Of a stretch of DNA of 64,000 nt, positions 25,283-37,443 are shown in pieces; position 1 is the stretch's first letter, and the number at the start of each line of letters is the position of its first letter. Where the stretch lies: contig JAUDYN010000008.1 of NCBI GenBank assembly GCA_030407005.1, forward strand, positions 372,001 to 436,000, in the 5' to 3' direction. This DNA is from Desarmillaria ectypa (taxonomy: Eukaryota; Basidiomycota; Agaricomycetes; Agaricales; Physalacriaceae). The translations under genes were made by a program, and so were the position numbers. Below the pieces are notes generated by a model, which ran no database searches, had not been told where the DNA came from, and saw nothing but the letters and a program-made list of their open reading frames with translations.

Positions 25283-25312
25283 GAGTCCGAGTCCGAGTCC
25301 GAGTCCGAGTCC
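25283..25312. repeat. Five GAGTCC hexamer repeats
   Basis: Five perfect tandem copies of GAGTCC lie about 65 bp before the GH3 start codon. They could affect the promoter or be neutral; they sit in the leader or core promoter region. Confidence 0.9.
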
Positions 25313-25377
25313 AAGACTATATCAACCTCCGACCAGTAAGGGAACGAGCGTGTTTGAGTTTCGTTCCTTCTCCCTCC

Positions 25378-28300
25378 ATGTCCTTTCGAGCGATTCGCTG
25401 GCTGGTTTGGGTCCCGCTCGTCGTCGCCCAGGTCAATCAGCAGCCTCCAGTCCCTGGTGCTGCCTCGACCTCTACAGCCAACTCTGCCGCGACACCCACA
25501 TTCTCTATCGTTTCACCGTCGTCCACTTTTAGTAGCGATAGCTCGGTCGTTTCTGCTTCATATTCTGATGTCACTTCAAGCATTTCTGCTGCTGTATCAA
25601 CTACTTCTGCATCAGACGCTTCGATTTCACTAGTCTCTTCCGCTTCTGAGCCTACTGTAACGTCGCTGTCCTCCTTTTCGTACGTTACTTCTCCAGCCAC
25701 AACGACTCGCCATACTGTTCCCATCTCGTCCTACACATTCTCGCCCCTGCCCTCTCCCAGTGGTAGAAGTGGAATCCAGACGGACCCACATACTCCCCCG
25801 GCCGTGGGCGCCAACTATGTCCCGGACTATTCTTCTGCATGGACAACTGCGAATATCAAGGCCAAGAACCTTGTGAGTTACATCTTCATGAGATCAACAT
25901 CTGACAACTATTCGTTTATTTGTTATGCCCGTCCGTTCCATTGAAATTAACTCTTTATATTGCCAGGTCGCTAGGATGACTTTAGAAGAGAAAGTCAATG
26001 TAACAACTGGTGTCGGTTTTGCAATTGGCCGATGTGCGGTGCGTTCTAATACCTGCACTGCCAAGCCTACATTATCCTCAACTTTTCCTCCTCAGGGAAA
26101 TACCCCCGCAATCCCAGCCCATAACTACCCTGGATTGTGTCTTGGGGGTTCCTCCCTAGGCGTTCTAGGTGCCGACTACGTGACCTCCTTCCCCTCCGGG
26201 GTGAATGCTGCCGCAACGTGTGTGCATTGAAGCTGACACTTTTTATTGAACTCAACGTAATTGCTGACATATTTAGATGGAACCGGCATCTTATACGTCT
26301 TCGCGGGCTATACATGGGTCTTGAGTATTATGGGAAGGGTGTTAACGTTGCTTTGGGGCCAATGATGAATATCGGACGAGTCGCACAAGGCGGTCGCAAC
26401 TGGGAGGGTTTCGGCGCTGATCCATATCTTTCCGGAGAAACTGCGTACGAAACCGTTCTTGGGATGCAGGAGGGTGGCGTTCAAGCGTGTGCCAAGCACT
26501 TGATCAACAAGTGAGCTCTTTCCTGATCCAGTGGCGTCTCAATATTGATGATTTATGTCATAGCGAGCAGGAACACAAGCGAACTCAGGAAAGTTCTGAT
26601 GTGGACGATAGAACGCAGCACGAAATCTATGCACATCCCTTCATGAAGAGTGTCATGGCTGGTGTTGCCAGTATGATGTGCAGTTATAGTAAGCCGTCAT
26701 ACAATGCATTCGCTACGCAAGACTTTTAAACGTCGATAGACCTGGTCAATGCTACTTATGCATGCGAGAACGACAAGATCATGAACGATATTGTCAGAAA
26801 GGAGTATGGTTTCCAGGGATGTATGTGTTCATTCACCTTTTCTTCGCTTTGCTAACCCTCACAGTTATTATGTCTGACTGGGGGGCTACAATGTCGACGA
26901 TATCTGCCATCACGGGTCTGGATGTACGAATTCTTGGCTTCCTGAGGAAGGGGCATTGACTTTGTATTTTACAGATGACCATGCCGGGAGACGTGACGTC
27001 GGGCTCTGGCGATTCCTACTTTGGCGGGAACTTGACAGCCTATGTCCACAATGAAACCATCCCTGAAACGCATGTTGATGATATGGGTAAGATACATATG
27101 TCTTAATACCTATGGACTTCCAGGGATCTAATCGCACATATTTAGCGTCTCGTATCCTCGCTGCATGGTATTTCCTCCACCAGGACGATCCGACGTTTCC
27201 AGATGTCAACTTTAATACTTTCCATCCAGACGACGAGGCAACCAACGCCCATATTGACGTTCAAGACAATCATCACAAGCTTGTTAGAGATGTGGGTGCA
27301 GCTAGCACGATTCTTTTGAAGAATGTTGGTGGCGCGCTTCCGTTGAAGAAACCGAGAAGCTTGGTGGTAATTGGCACTGATGCTGGTCCAGGAAGAGTCG
27401 GGCCAGATGAATTTATAAGCTTGGTGACGGCCATTATATTCATTTATATACAGCTATTGATATTTATTTTTCGCAGGGTGGGGATGATGGGACTTTGGTC
27501 TCGGGTTGGGGATCAGGGTGAGAATCCACCCGATGATGGTGAAATGATTTCAGCTCATGTTTTCTGTCAGAGCAGTAGACCCGACCTACCTCATTACTGT
27601 GAGATCCCATGTTGAATTGAGCTTATGGCTCCTTGACCCATGTATCTGTAGCCTCTTGAAGCGATTCAAGCGAGAGCCCGAAAGGACCGAACCTCTGTTT
27701 CATGGGTCTTGGACGATTTTGACCTTCCTCGTGCGGGCAACGATGCCATCAGAAAATCTGTTGCTCTCGTCTTCATCAATTCTGACTCCGGCGAGGGTTA
27801 CATTACCGTAGATGGAAATGAAGGTGATCGGTATGTGGGGTCTCGTTCGTCTATCTTATGAGATATGACGAACTATTCTAGGAAAAATCTTACGGCGTGG
27901 CACGGGGGAGACGATTTAGTCCTCGCAGTGGCCGCCCAGAACAACAACACAGTCGTCGTCGTTCATAGTGTCGGTCCTCTAATTATCGAACCTTGGATTG
28001 AACATCCGAACGTTACTGCTGTAGGAGCTCCCTCGAGTGTTTGTTCCCCGGCTAAGCATTTCTTAGGTGCTCTGGGCCGGTGCTCCCGGAACTGAATCTG
28101 GCAACTCGCTCGTAGATGTGTTGTATGGTGACTGGAACCCCTCTGGACGTCTTCCCTATACTATTGCCAAGAGTGTCGACGACTATAATGCTCCACTGAT
28201 AACTGGTGGAACAGATGAGGATATCCTGGACATTCCGTACACTGAAGGGTCAGCATTTATGTGCTTTCACTATTACTAACTCAAACTCCATCACCGCTCA

Positions 28301-28970
28301 GGCTGCATGTTGATTATCGTCATTTCGATGCTGTACGTCTCCTGAACTGTCTTCAACTTTATTTTAGTTATTTGGTTGACAGAATAACATTGAACCTCGC
28401 TTCGAATTCGGCTTCGGACTGAGCTACACCAGCTTCACATATACCAATCTTATAATTACCAAGATTTACGGCCAGTCTGCGAGCGGCGCGGAGGCGATCG
28501 CTTGGGAACAAGGAGATGCTACGACTATGAGTGTAGGGTCTTCCACAGCTGCTTGGTAAGTACACATCGTTTAGATTACGCTTGATTGCTTACACCCCAA
28601 TTTTAGGCTCCATGAACCTGCATACAATGTCACGTTCAATGTCCAAAACACTGGTCCGGTTTATGGCGGCGACGTATGTTTCTTATTGGTCTCTATTTGC
28701 ATTCTTTGATTCCAAAAACATTATGAACAGATACCGCAACTGTACTTGAATCATCCACAATCTGCCGGAGAGCCTCCCTCAATCCTGAGAGGATTCACTA
28801 ACGTTGAAATTCTGCCTGGAGAGACCGTCACTGTGTCTCTCGCTCTTTCTCGATATGACCTGTCCATCTGGGACGTTGAGCTACAGGGTTGGAAAAAACC
28901 GCATGGTTCGATTGGAGTGACTATTGGTCGGAGTTCGAGGGATGGGAAGCTCCATGGAAAAATACCCTAG
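25378..28970 (+). CDS. Extracellular GH3 beta-glucosidase
   Basis: GH3 beta-glucosidases release glucose from cello-oligosaccharides by a retaining mechanism. About 18 exons splice to roughly 890 residues. In order: a hydrophobic N-terminus ([13 protein letters not shown]) likely serving secretion; a Ser/Thr-rich linker of about 120 residues (25450-25800); the (alpha/beta)8 domain with [13 protein letters not shown] (about 26397), KHLINNEQEHKR (split at 26512-26562) and the nucleophile motif MSDWG (about 26870); the alpha/beta sandwich with LLKN, GWGSG and [12 protein letters not shown]; and a C-terminal FnIII-like domain with [10 protein letters not shown] (about 28404) and [11 protein letters not shown]. 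All apparent breaks fall in GT-AG introns, so the gene reads as intact. The ATG at 25378 is the first in frame. The linker would normally tether a CBM1, but no CBM1 is seen. The decayed beta-sandwich gene ends 150 bp upstream. Confidence 0.92.
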
Positions 28971-30015
28971 AGATTGAAGGACGGATTCTTTATCAATCTT
29001 TCAAAACAGACTTTTAGATACTTTATTTTTGACTTTCTTGGACGCAGTTGTATTCCTGCTACGTTAGATGTAGGTCTTATCGAGGAATCATGGTTGCCAA
29101 AACTTTAAGCTGGGACTGTCCCGAAAGTCGCGATAATTCCTAAATAAAGAAATTTACTGCAGCTATGCAGTGTTAGGATTTGCAACTTCAAGCATGTGCC
29201 AGAAGATTCCCGAACCTTCGGTACTATCAATTTGGCACGATACTAGGATATAATTAGGTACTTTAGTAGAACATTCTAGATACATTCTGTAGTATTTAAG
29301 GAGCTCGTCTTGAGCTCTAGTAGCTAACAATTTAGTATTCTCTACTCAGCAAGCCTCCCACTGCAATAGTTACAACATGCAGAAATGATTGTATACCCAC
29401 GCAGAAATAAATTTCCTTGAAAGTCAGAAATCTGGTGTTGCAGTTCCTTCGCCTGTCACTATTTATCGCGTTCCCAATTATCTTTCCTATATTTCGGACT
29501 CCGAATCTCCGACAGAAAATTCCAGACCATCCCGCCCTTGCCGTCCTCCTCACTTCTGTCAGGAGATGGAACAACGTTGACATTGACATGCCTGCCGATT
29601 CATTCTGTGGGCTATCTATTTGCAGAGGACTGTTCCATTCCCTCCAATATCTTCGTCCTCGATTCCATGCCTTTGTAGAGTCACGTCGGCCCAAGATGAT
29701 GACTGGTGGCCTGGAAATTCATGGGGTTACCTGACAGAACTCAGGGTTAAGGACGAAGGGTACATTATCCGACATGGAGTGGATGATACTGGACCTTTGA
29801 TAGATTCCACGTTGGATGGTGACGAATGGTTCCCTGGAGTACCACTTTCGCTTTGAAGGTCTTCAAATTACAAGTCAAGCGTTTGTTCTAATACAACTGC
29901 CTTGCCGTTTGATGCTTGACTGATCCGGTGCGCAAACGTTAGGAGAGCAAGTCTGCTAGAACACCGGAAACTTGCGCCATATCTACACATGCACGGATAC
30001 ATTTTGCAATATCGT
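28971..30015. other. Interval without a supported gene
   Basis: After the GH3 3' flank, a reading at about 29680-29856 (DDDWWPGNSWGYLTEL, ending at GVPLSL) looks coding-like but has no clear start or partner exon. The 3' flank of the membrane protein gene on the minus strand also lies here. Confidence 0.35.
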
Positions 30016-30990
30016 TCAAACAACCTCGATCTCCGATGTCTGCTCGCTGCATTTCTCCTCCTCCCTTTCGTCATCCGAGTCCTTTGTAGCTGCCAATACC
30101 AACTTCCGTCTCGCAATAATGACGCTGTGCACGACGACGTAGGTTACTCCGTACACTCCGATGATTCCCAGAATATACGCTGCTACCACCCCTCGCCCTC
30201 CAACTTTTGCGCGGTCGAGAATATAATACGCTGTGGCCGATCGTCATTCATCTGTGGCTCCGTGGGAACAAGGAGTAGACTTACGATACAAGCCTACGTC
30301 CTCATGCGTTATATACGCTACCCCAAAGTACGCTCCCCATACGAGGAAGTTGACGGGGAGCCATTTCCATGCCGGGGGCGGATCGTTTGTGAGGAAGATC
30401 TCGAACAAAGCAAAAACAGAGTTGAACACATGCATGGAGATGTTGGAGTACAGGTTAATGGGAACCGATGCATCTAGGTCTACGCGCAGGAGGATGAAGA
30501 ACGTCAGAGTTATGGTGAATGCTAATCCAGGGTTGAGCGTCTTCGCGAAGAAAAAAAAAAAACGGAGAAGCACGTACGCATCGTTACCACTGTCGAGAAC
30601 AGCCACTCGTGCAATACTTGTAATACGCGTCCCCAATGTCGGAGCGGGTACCTCTTCCCGTCTGAGAAGGCGTAGCAGGCGGTTTGGACTCCCGAAGCGA
30701 AGAACCACGCGCACATGCCTGTATAGTGCAGCTTCGTGAGGTATGAGAAGTACCTGATTTGTCGTTGAGCATTTACTCAACAGATTCGTTGCAGAAGAGG
30801 GGACTCACGTACTAGCACCTCCGGGAACGCGTACTGCTGTCCATATAAGCGTGAACAACAACGTGAACAGGGTGTAGAACCCCCAAAGTAACCGCAAGCA
30901 TGCCAGGGTCCGTGTAGGAAAGAGTGGGGAAGTGACATAGGCGTTTTCAGAGTCAAAGAGAGACGAGTGTCGTGGTTTGGGTGTATCCAT
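30016..30990 (-). CDS. Six-TM integral membrane protein, basidiomycete family
   Basis: Four exons (30809-30990, 30578-30753, 30285-30521, 30016-30230) splice in phase to 269 residues. About six hydrophobic spans are visible: LACLRLLWGFYTLFTLLFTL, YTGMCAWFFASGVQTACYAF, FSTVVTMPFTITLTFFILL, MHVFNSVFALFEIFL, LPVNFLVWGAYFGVAYI, and VAAYILGIIGVYGVTYVVV. A highly charged cytosolic-type tail rich in Asp and Glu follows. The short N-terminus (MDTPKPRHSSLFDSENAYV) and the layout match a membrane protein common in agaricomycetes that I loosely associate with FAR-17a/AIG1-like proteins. Neither activity nor membrane is known. The intron at 30522-30577 contains a 12-14 nt pyrimidine run, which on casual reading mimics an extra coding stretch of phenylalanines. 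Confidence 0.75.
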
Positions 30991-32009
30991 GATAGGATGG
31001 AGATGACTGCCAGATGTAAGCGGTACTTATTTTATGTGCTTATTACACTGATGGTCAGATGATATATGCACCAGGATCAATTCGGGTGCGTTTGCATGGG
31101 ACCCAGTACAGTAACTCTTCTGCAGTACGTACGAGCAGAAGGCTACGGATTTATCAAGGGTGACGACAGCTGATATATAATAAGTGACAGTGAACTTTAA
31201 TTAGCCCCATGCGCTGGACCCACACAATTCAACGGGGTATCCATGCAACGTCTTTACATCTTCACGTGTACCACTATCAGTCAGAAAAAGGGAGGAGGAT
31301 ACGTGAATCAGTAGGGAACCAAGCATATTTAGTCCTAGTGAGTTTCAGCGCGTCATTATGGTGTTCAGCTGATCACATAGCTTTTTTTATTTTATTTTAT
31401 TACTCAGCATGATTTCGACGAAAACATCCGATTGGACGGAATGCGCGCCTCTGAGCACGAAGCATCGAGGAATGGGGCTTTGGAAGGGAAGAAGTTTTTA
31501 ACCCAGGACCTCGTGCCGGCGGCTATTTTTATTCTTGGACGGTATCTCATCTTTTTTTAACTCAAGGTCTTACCCTTACGACACCATAGTCTTTCACTCT
31601 TATCTTTGCTCTCCAAGGCAGTATAAAAAATCACGTATGTTCGAGGCCCATAACTGGAACTATATATCATAGCTCAGGGAAATGCAGTCGCCGTTCGCGC
31701 CTCCAAATTGACCTGCTATGCCAGCTGACGCACACTGCCCTCTGCGACCCTTCACTTCTTCGAACTAGTGGTCCCTCCTACCAAACATCAGCTCCTCAAA
31801 TCGTTGCTCATCTCGTTATCTGATATGATTTCGTCACCACCGAAGAGGATGCAACTATAAATAACACTACGATCGCCGAGTCCGGTGCTAAACTCTTTAA
31901 CTTTGTCATGTTTTCAACATACTAGCACTTTTTGGAAATGTTTCCGTCGGACCGCATCCGGCGAAGTTTCTGAGTTATTGAACCCTTGGCCAAAGTTTCT
32001 TCTATCGAT
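30991..32009. other. Divergent promoter interval
   Basis: This lies between the minus-strand membrane protein and the plus-strand MFS gene. I see no supported coding region. A short AT-rich stretch (TTTTTTATTTTATTTTATTA near 31383-31402) is present. Confidence 0.4.
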
Positions 32010-33892
32010 ATGGCAGAAACTATCGCCTCCTTGTCTGCAATGGAACTTGAGAGTATCCCCAGAGCATCCATCAAGCCTGGTCTCGATGATGTAGTACAGA
32101 TCGCGGTAGTTGAACCCTCGACCCCGAACCAGCGGTGCGCGCAGATCCAGTTCACTGCACTTTGGTGGAACAAATTTCTAAAGGGGTGGAACGACGGTAG
32201 TTCTGGAGCGTTGCTCCCCAGGATGCAGACCGTGTACAACGTATGCGAACAATTCTTTGGAGTTGCTGGCCAACGTAACCATAATCATCTAGGTCAACTA
32301 TGCTGTCGTGTCCCTTATCTTTATCATGGCTTGCGTGGTATGTCTCCGGTCCGAATATGTACGAAGTGTCCTTTGACGTTGGTGCAGGGATTCGTTATCG
32401 GTGCGCTGATCAACGTGCCGTTGATGGACCGGATCGGATTCGGCAAAGTCCTCGTCGTGGGTCTGTATACACCCCTATCGACGTCCCGGTATTGAGAAGC
32501 TCACCAAATAACTACAAGGCGCACTCTGTCAAGTCGCCGTGTACGCTCTACAGTCGGCTGCGCTGCCTTTCCCGGTGTTTGTCATGACGTTTGCGATCAA
32601 CGGAATCGGCATGGCTTTGCAAGTGAGTGTTATCAATGTCATGATTCCCGGGCCGGGCATTTTCTGAGCATCAAGATGGCAGGACGCGCAGGTGACGAGC
32701 TATGTCGCTAGCTTGAGGAATAACTCCCAATTCAAGATGATGATTCTCCAAGTTGGTTATGGTGAGGGTTTCACCCATCGATTTATACGCTGGTTGAACC
32801 CTTTAAAGGTGGTGGTGCGTTGACTGCCCCGCTCATCGCGACGCAGTTCGCGCAGATGAAGCACTGGTCATTCTTTTATTTCGTGTCCCTCGGGATTGCG
32901 ATCTCAAATACGACCGTCCTATCCAGTGTATTCCGATTCAATACATTAGATGGCGAGTCGTCCCTCCCTACTTTGACACGGAGTCTGAAGTCGTGCTGCG
33001 GTAGTTTGTTTCGCAGAGATTGGCGAGCCTAGACAAGAACACGCGGGTAGGAATGATGACAACAAGCTGCGCCAGTTGCTCCGTACGCGGACTGTGCATC
33101 TGCTCGGACTGTTCGCCCTTGTTTATGTCGGGACAGAAGTTACTATTGGAGGTTTGTTGCCTATGGTTTGATATCGCAGTCTCGTGTCTGATCTGACTTA
33201 GGATGGATCGTGACGTTTATACAAAGGGTCCGAGAAGGAGGACCTTCTTCTGGTTACATCTCGTCCGGATTTTTCGCAGGTGCTCATACCGCCATTTAAT
33301 AAGACACAGTCTCTCATACGCTCACCCGCAGGCCTCACCATCGGGCCTCTCGTCCTACTCTGGGTCACAGAGAAGGTATGGTACATTAACCTCTACAGAT
33401 CCCCTACTTGATTCTTTATCAGCTAGGCAACCATCCTGCATTTTATCTATACTCCGTAATTGCTATTGGGTACGTTTTATCAACCCCTGCACTAGCATGA
33501 ATGAATGATGAGTTCACAGGCTGGAACTTGTTATATGGTTCGTACCCTCCCTCATTGCGGACGGCATAGCCGTCGCGCTCGTCGGACTAGTTTTGGGGCC
33601 GACGTACCCCCTACTGATGAGCCACGCCGGGCGGGTCCTCCCACAATGGCTTCTATCCGGGGCAGTTGGGTGGATTGCGGGCTTGGGCCAGGCTGGCAGT
33701 GCGTTGTTCCCTTTTATGACGGGCGCTGTGGCGAATAAAGCTGGGATTGGTGCTATGCCGCCCTTGTAAGCACCAAGTACCCTCTTGGGGGTTCTAGTTT
33801 ACTGATTGGGTTTTGCTAGGCTTGTGGGATTCTTGGGACTGTCGGTTGGGCTATGGGCTTTGGTACCGAAGGGTCCTAGGAGGGCAGATTAG
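32010..33892 (+). CDS. MFS transporter, BSC6-like
   Basis: This is a major facilitator superfamily carrier of the fungal Bsc6-like group; the substrate is unknown. About 12 exons give roughly 437 residues with 10-12 hydrophobic spans. Recognisable stretches are GFVIGALINVPLMDRIGFGK (about 32391), ALCQVAVYALQSAALPFPVF, SYVASLRNNSQFKMM (about 32700), GGGALTAPLIATQFAQM (about 32810), VHLLGLFALVYVGTEV (about 33095), SSGYISSGFFAGL, and GLVLGPTYPLLM (about 33590), and the protein ends VPKGPRRAD. The ATG at 32010 is used; an in-frame TTG at 31986 is not a credible start. Between FRFNTLD (about 32950) and CFAEIGEP (about 33005) the frame continues only if a 52-bp GC-AG intron is removed (about 32954-33003). 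Otherwise the gene carries a frameshift there. All other introns are GT-AG. Confidence 0.83.
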
Positions 33893-34393
33893 AATAGAAC
33901 GTGCCCTATGGAGCTGCTTAGGCGATTGGGTAGATGGCGCATTTGGGTCAGACTTTTTTAACTGTGAGATGGATTCAATTGCATCAACTCATGATAATGT
34001 TCATGACTCCGGCAATACTTTAAGTCGAATCATTAGGAAACTTAGTTCCCCTATCTCTTGCTCACCATGCAAGCCACGCTTCGGGATGGGAGTCACGCCA
34101 GAACGCGTTGCCACCAATCCGCTCAAAGGACTTACGATATGCCTGTTCCAAGAATAGCGGTCCGGCGGCGCAATATATATAAATTATGCAAGGTACCGGC
34201 GTAACGCGTTATCGATACTAAGAACGATCATTCACGTCGATGCATCGATAAGTAGTGCATCCATCGATAGCACATCGGCACGTTGTAGGCAATTGTTCAT
34301 CCAGTATTTTTACAATTGGAGCTAAAACACAGTATAGTAGGAGCACAAACGGGGCATTGACTGTCCGCATCCCTATAAAATACAACATGGTTT
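33893..34393. other. Intergenic spacer between MFS and FKBP genes
   Basis: This is the 3' flank of both convergent genes. It contains repeated ATCGAT-type hexamers (GCATCGATAAGTAGTGCATCCATCGATA at about 34241-34268). No gene is seen. Confidence 0.4.
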
Positions 34394-34987
34394 TCAGTTA
34401 ATCTTCAAGAGCTCGACTTCGAATCGCAGGGTAGAATTTGGTGGGATAATGGGGTGGAATCCGCGAGATCCGTAGGCCTGGAAGAAAGAGCGAGCTAGTA
34501 ATAATATCGTTGGACTTTAACTGGGTGAACATACATAGTCGGCTGTCGCAGTCAAGATAGCCTTCTGCCCGAGCGACAATTGGGGGACACCTGTATCGAT
34601 GAAAATCAGTTTTTTTCTGGTAGCATACTGCGCTGAACGTACCCTCATCCCATCCCTTGATAACCTTTCCCACTCCAATGTCAGTCACGAACGCCTCGCC
34701 ACTGCGACCGACAAATGATTAGCCCCGATATTATCCACACCAACGAGCGACCCACCGATCCCGACTCGAATCAAACTTGGTCCCATCGGTAAGAGTCCCA
34801 ACGTAGTGTATCGTCACTTTATCTATCAGTAGATCGTATCGGATTTCTCGAGCAACGCGCAAAGTGAGACTGACCGCCTTTCTGGGGAAAGTTCTTACCG
34901 TCGCCGGGGGTAAGAGTCTCGATAGTAACACCCTGTAGGCTGGTGAGTACGATATATTTAATGCAGTAGGGAGACTGGACGCACCAT
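34394..34987 (-). CDS. FPR1: FKBP12-type peptidyl-prolyl cis-trans isomerase
   Basis: This is a single-domain FK506-binding protein of 108 residues, a cytosolic prolyl isomerase and the receptor for FK506 and rapamycin. Spliced exons read in order [38 protein letters not shown] (about 34740-34820), [12 protein letters not shown] (about 34655), [20 protein letters not shown], and [16 protein letters not shown] at the end. Binding-pocket residues (Tyr in HYVG, Phe and Asp in KFDSS, Val-Ile in KVIKGW, the single Trp, Tyr in AYG) are all present. The first exon is only the ATG (34985-34987), directly followed by a GT donor; the next exon starts with GGT GTT. Introns interrupt the gene at least five times. 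The symbol follows the yeast ortholog of this family. The gene is intact and probably constitutive. Confidence 0.92.
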
Positions 34988-36090
34988 GATTTACGATGTG
35001 GAAGATGCGATGATGGTAGAGTAAAGGAGGGTCTAATTGATGCATTTATACCGGGAAGACGGATCTTGATCCGATCGGATGGGACAATAGGGGCTATGTG
35101 GAGTTGGTGTTGGTGTTTGGTTCCTCCGTCCACCATGGCGAAGGCGAGAAGGCACTTCCAACTCAGCGGCAGTCAAGCCTGGACAATAGTTACTGCCGTT
35201 CAGAAAGGACACCGCTGAATACCAACAAGGAAGCGTTTGCGGAATCTTTCAAAGGAAAATCTTTCGATGACGGAGACCGAGAACAATCCGAAGTATTGCA
35301 ACATCCTGCTGCAATTCCCTCCAAAAAGGTAGCGAAGTGAGATATCCTACTGATTACGATTAGATCATACATATCGACAGCAAGGGAACTGGCTTTCAAA
35401 TCTGATGCGCTACACGTCTCGAGTCCCTTTTGTCGCAGTTTCCCTCTTCGTTATAATCCATAAAGGACTGGGCCCATTGAAGAAGAGTTGGAAAGTTCAA
35501 GCAAGTTCCGACAATGGGCATGGTACTCAAATCGGTAAGTAGCTACTTGGATCGAACAAGCTAAAGTGACATACTGACATGGTAGTCTCACAGTAGCCGG
35601 AGAAGCCGTATGGCATGCAGACTGTGAACCGAATTTTCCTGGCCAAATGTATCATAGGAACTACACGAAACGAATTTCGACCTCTTTGGTACTTATTGCG
35701 TCCTTGTAGAACAGGAAACTTCGCCGAGCTTCGAAGCCAGAATCTTTGTTATAGTAAGCTATCTCATTTAAAGCCGCTAATTTCCGGAATTGCGACTTCA
35801 GTGAAAGCCATCATCACTGCCTACGAGGTTTAAGTTGGAACTCTTTGGAGCCTGTATGGGAAAATGTCTGTCACTCGATGCCTTCTGCGATTTTGATTCC
35901 CGGATGTCGAAGGTCAATTGCAGTGGGACCTGTCATTAATCCACTCACCGCCCCCATCGATACCAGATCCCGACAATCGGAACGAACGGGTTGCATGAAG
36001 GTGGGCTTTTGACCAATGGTACTCCGATCGTCTCTCAAAAATTGTGAGCGAATGAAGGCCACGGCAACTCATTTCAGAACAGGACGCATG
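34988..36090. other. Interval without a supported gene
   Basis: This contains the FKBP promoter and about 1 kb with short overlapping open frames on both strands (for example 35098-35340 + and 35190-35399 -) but no recognisable domain. Confidence 0.35.
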
Positions 36091-36290
36091 CTAAGAATCC
36101 GCCGAAATCCGGATATAGGAGCGCGAGGCGAGAGACGAGATGAGAAAGGATGTATGTCGTTCAGGGATAGAATGGATCTCAGCAAGGGTTCGTGATGTGA
36201 CCTGAGAGATCCGGTTTGCGAGATAAGTGAAGGCAAGCGCTGAGCGTAGCCTTCGGGTTGGTGTTGGGAACACTGCTGGGGACATCACGA
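36091..36290 (+). repeat. Fragment of CAAGCGCTAGGCGTA-type LTR repeat
   Basis: The sequence from CTAAGAATCCGCCGAAATCCGG to about TTGGTGTTGGGA parallels the first 240 bp of the repeat at 21754, including ATGTATGTCGTTCAGGGATAGA, GCAAGGGTTCGTGA and a 15-mer variant GCAAGCGCTGAGCGTA at about 36235. It ends abruptly, so it is a truncated LTR. Confidence 0.65.
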
Positions 36291-36754
36291 CTTGGCGTTG
36301 CGAGCTACAAGGTAAACTCTGTCTGCGGAACGAGCCAAGCCATAATGCATAGAGCACACACTGACACATAGGGCGGAATATAAGTTAGTTGAAACATAAT
36401 GTTCCGTTGCAATCCTCCTACGTGGGATGGAGTATAAACCACCTACAGAGACCGTAAATGAGTGAACCTGCGTATAATGGACGGAAACTCGTAATATCCA
36501 ATAGGTACATAACTGGGAATTATACAAGTTCTCTTTCACCAAGCAAAAGTGGATGAAAGCTGCAGGTAATATATATATAAATTAGATCCCCTGCAATATG
36601 TGATTTGCTACAAAGCTGACTGATTAATGCTAAATCGAATCCAAGTATCTCCGGGCTTTTCCAGTTCCTCCCTTGCCCAAATCAAGGTGACATCCCTGTG
36701 CGGTAAACAGAACTCCCATAGAGGATTGATTGCTTGGATATCGTTCTCGTATAA

Positions 36755-37130
36755 TCACCGAATGGCCTTCAAGTCGACGTGACAAGCAGCGAGTGCGAAA
36801 TTGATGAAGACGGGTGTTCCAGAAGAGTCAGGGGTGAGAATGATGCTTGACGGGCACACATCATGGTGGGGAACACCTACCTTGTTGACGAAGTGGATGC
36901 CGGTCAACACCTTCTTGAGCTGGACACCGATGAGCATGCTACTGCCAATTCTTGACGCGAGGACTCACGGTTATCTTAGTCTCCGCCGCGTACTCGGCAT
37001 TGGCGTCTCACAACTTTTCAAGCTGTGTGTGCTCGGGTCGCTCTGCGAACCAATCTTTGAGTGTCGTTCCTTCAATGTACTCCATGGTTTAGTAGTACAT
37101 CAGCATCTTCTCCGCGCGACATCGTAATCT
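36755..37130 (-). pseudogene. Remnant of a fungal protein-kinase-like gene
   Basis: Minus-strand readings give MEYIEGTTLKDWF near 37085. After a stop codon and a possible intron they give VLTGIHFVNKVGVPHHDVCP and GTPVFINFALA (36755-36937). The order (ATP-lobe hinge, helix, HxDV-type catalytic loop, then a degenerate DFG-like NFA) recalls kinase-like proteins expanded in agaricomycetes. The catalytic loop reads HHDVCPSS instead of the standard HRDxKxxN and the DFG Asp is Asn. An in-frame TGA follows QLEKL. It is probably dead. A solo LTR lies 300 bp upstream in gene direction. Confidence 0.5.
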
Positions 37131-37443
37131 ACACGCAGAAAACAAAAAAGTATTTGCGTGGAACAAGGTAAAGGAACTGGAACAACCATATGTATCCCGT
37201 AATAGTACGGTACCATCGTCCCCTGCAACGGCTCGAGCTCCCGGTGTGGCTTATTCTCGGTGGAAGACAAAACTCAATGTCTGGCAGAGGCGGCAGGGAA
37301 GGTTGGATGATTTTCTAAACGACCTTGCCCAAGGACTGCCGGTTTCGGACCGGCGAGGAATGAACGTCTGCGATCCAAAGGATTTAGAGGGAATGGGTGT
37401 ATTCGCTGTTACTTTAGACTCATGCTTTAGTAGACAATGCTGC

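Noticed and set aside
26691..26740. Frameshift/stop in the GH3 gene after MMCSY
   Set aside because: A GTAAGC...GATAG intron removes it and the frame continues as [15 protein letters not shown], typical of GH3.
30244..30780. 178-codon minus-strand frame as an independent protein
   Set aside because: It merges parts of introns (including a polypyrimidine tract read as phenylalanines) with exons of the six-TM gene; the spliced model gives a coherent membrane protein.
31986..32009. Upstream start of the MFS gene at 31986
   Set aside because: The codon is TTG. The ATG at 32010 is the first proper start.
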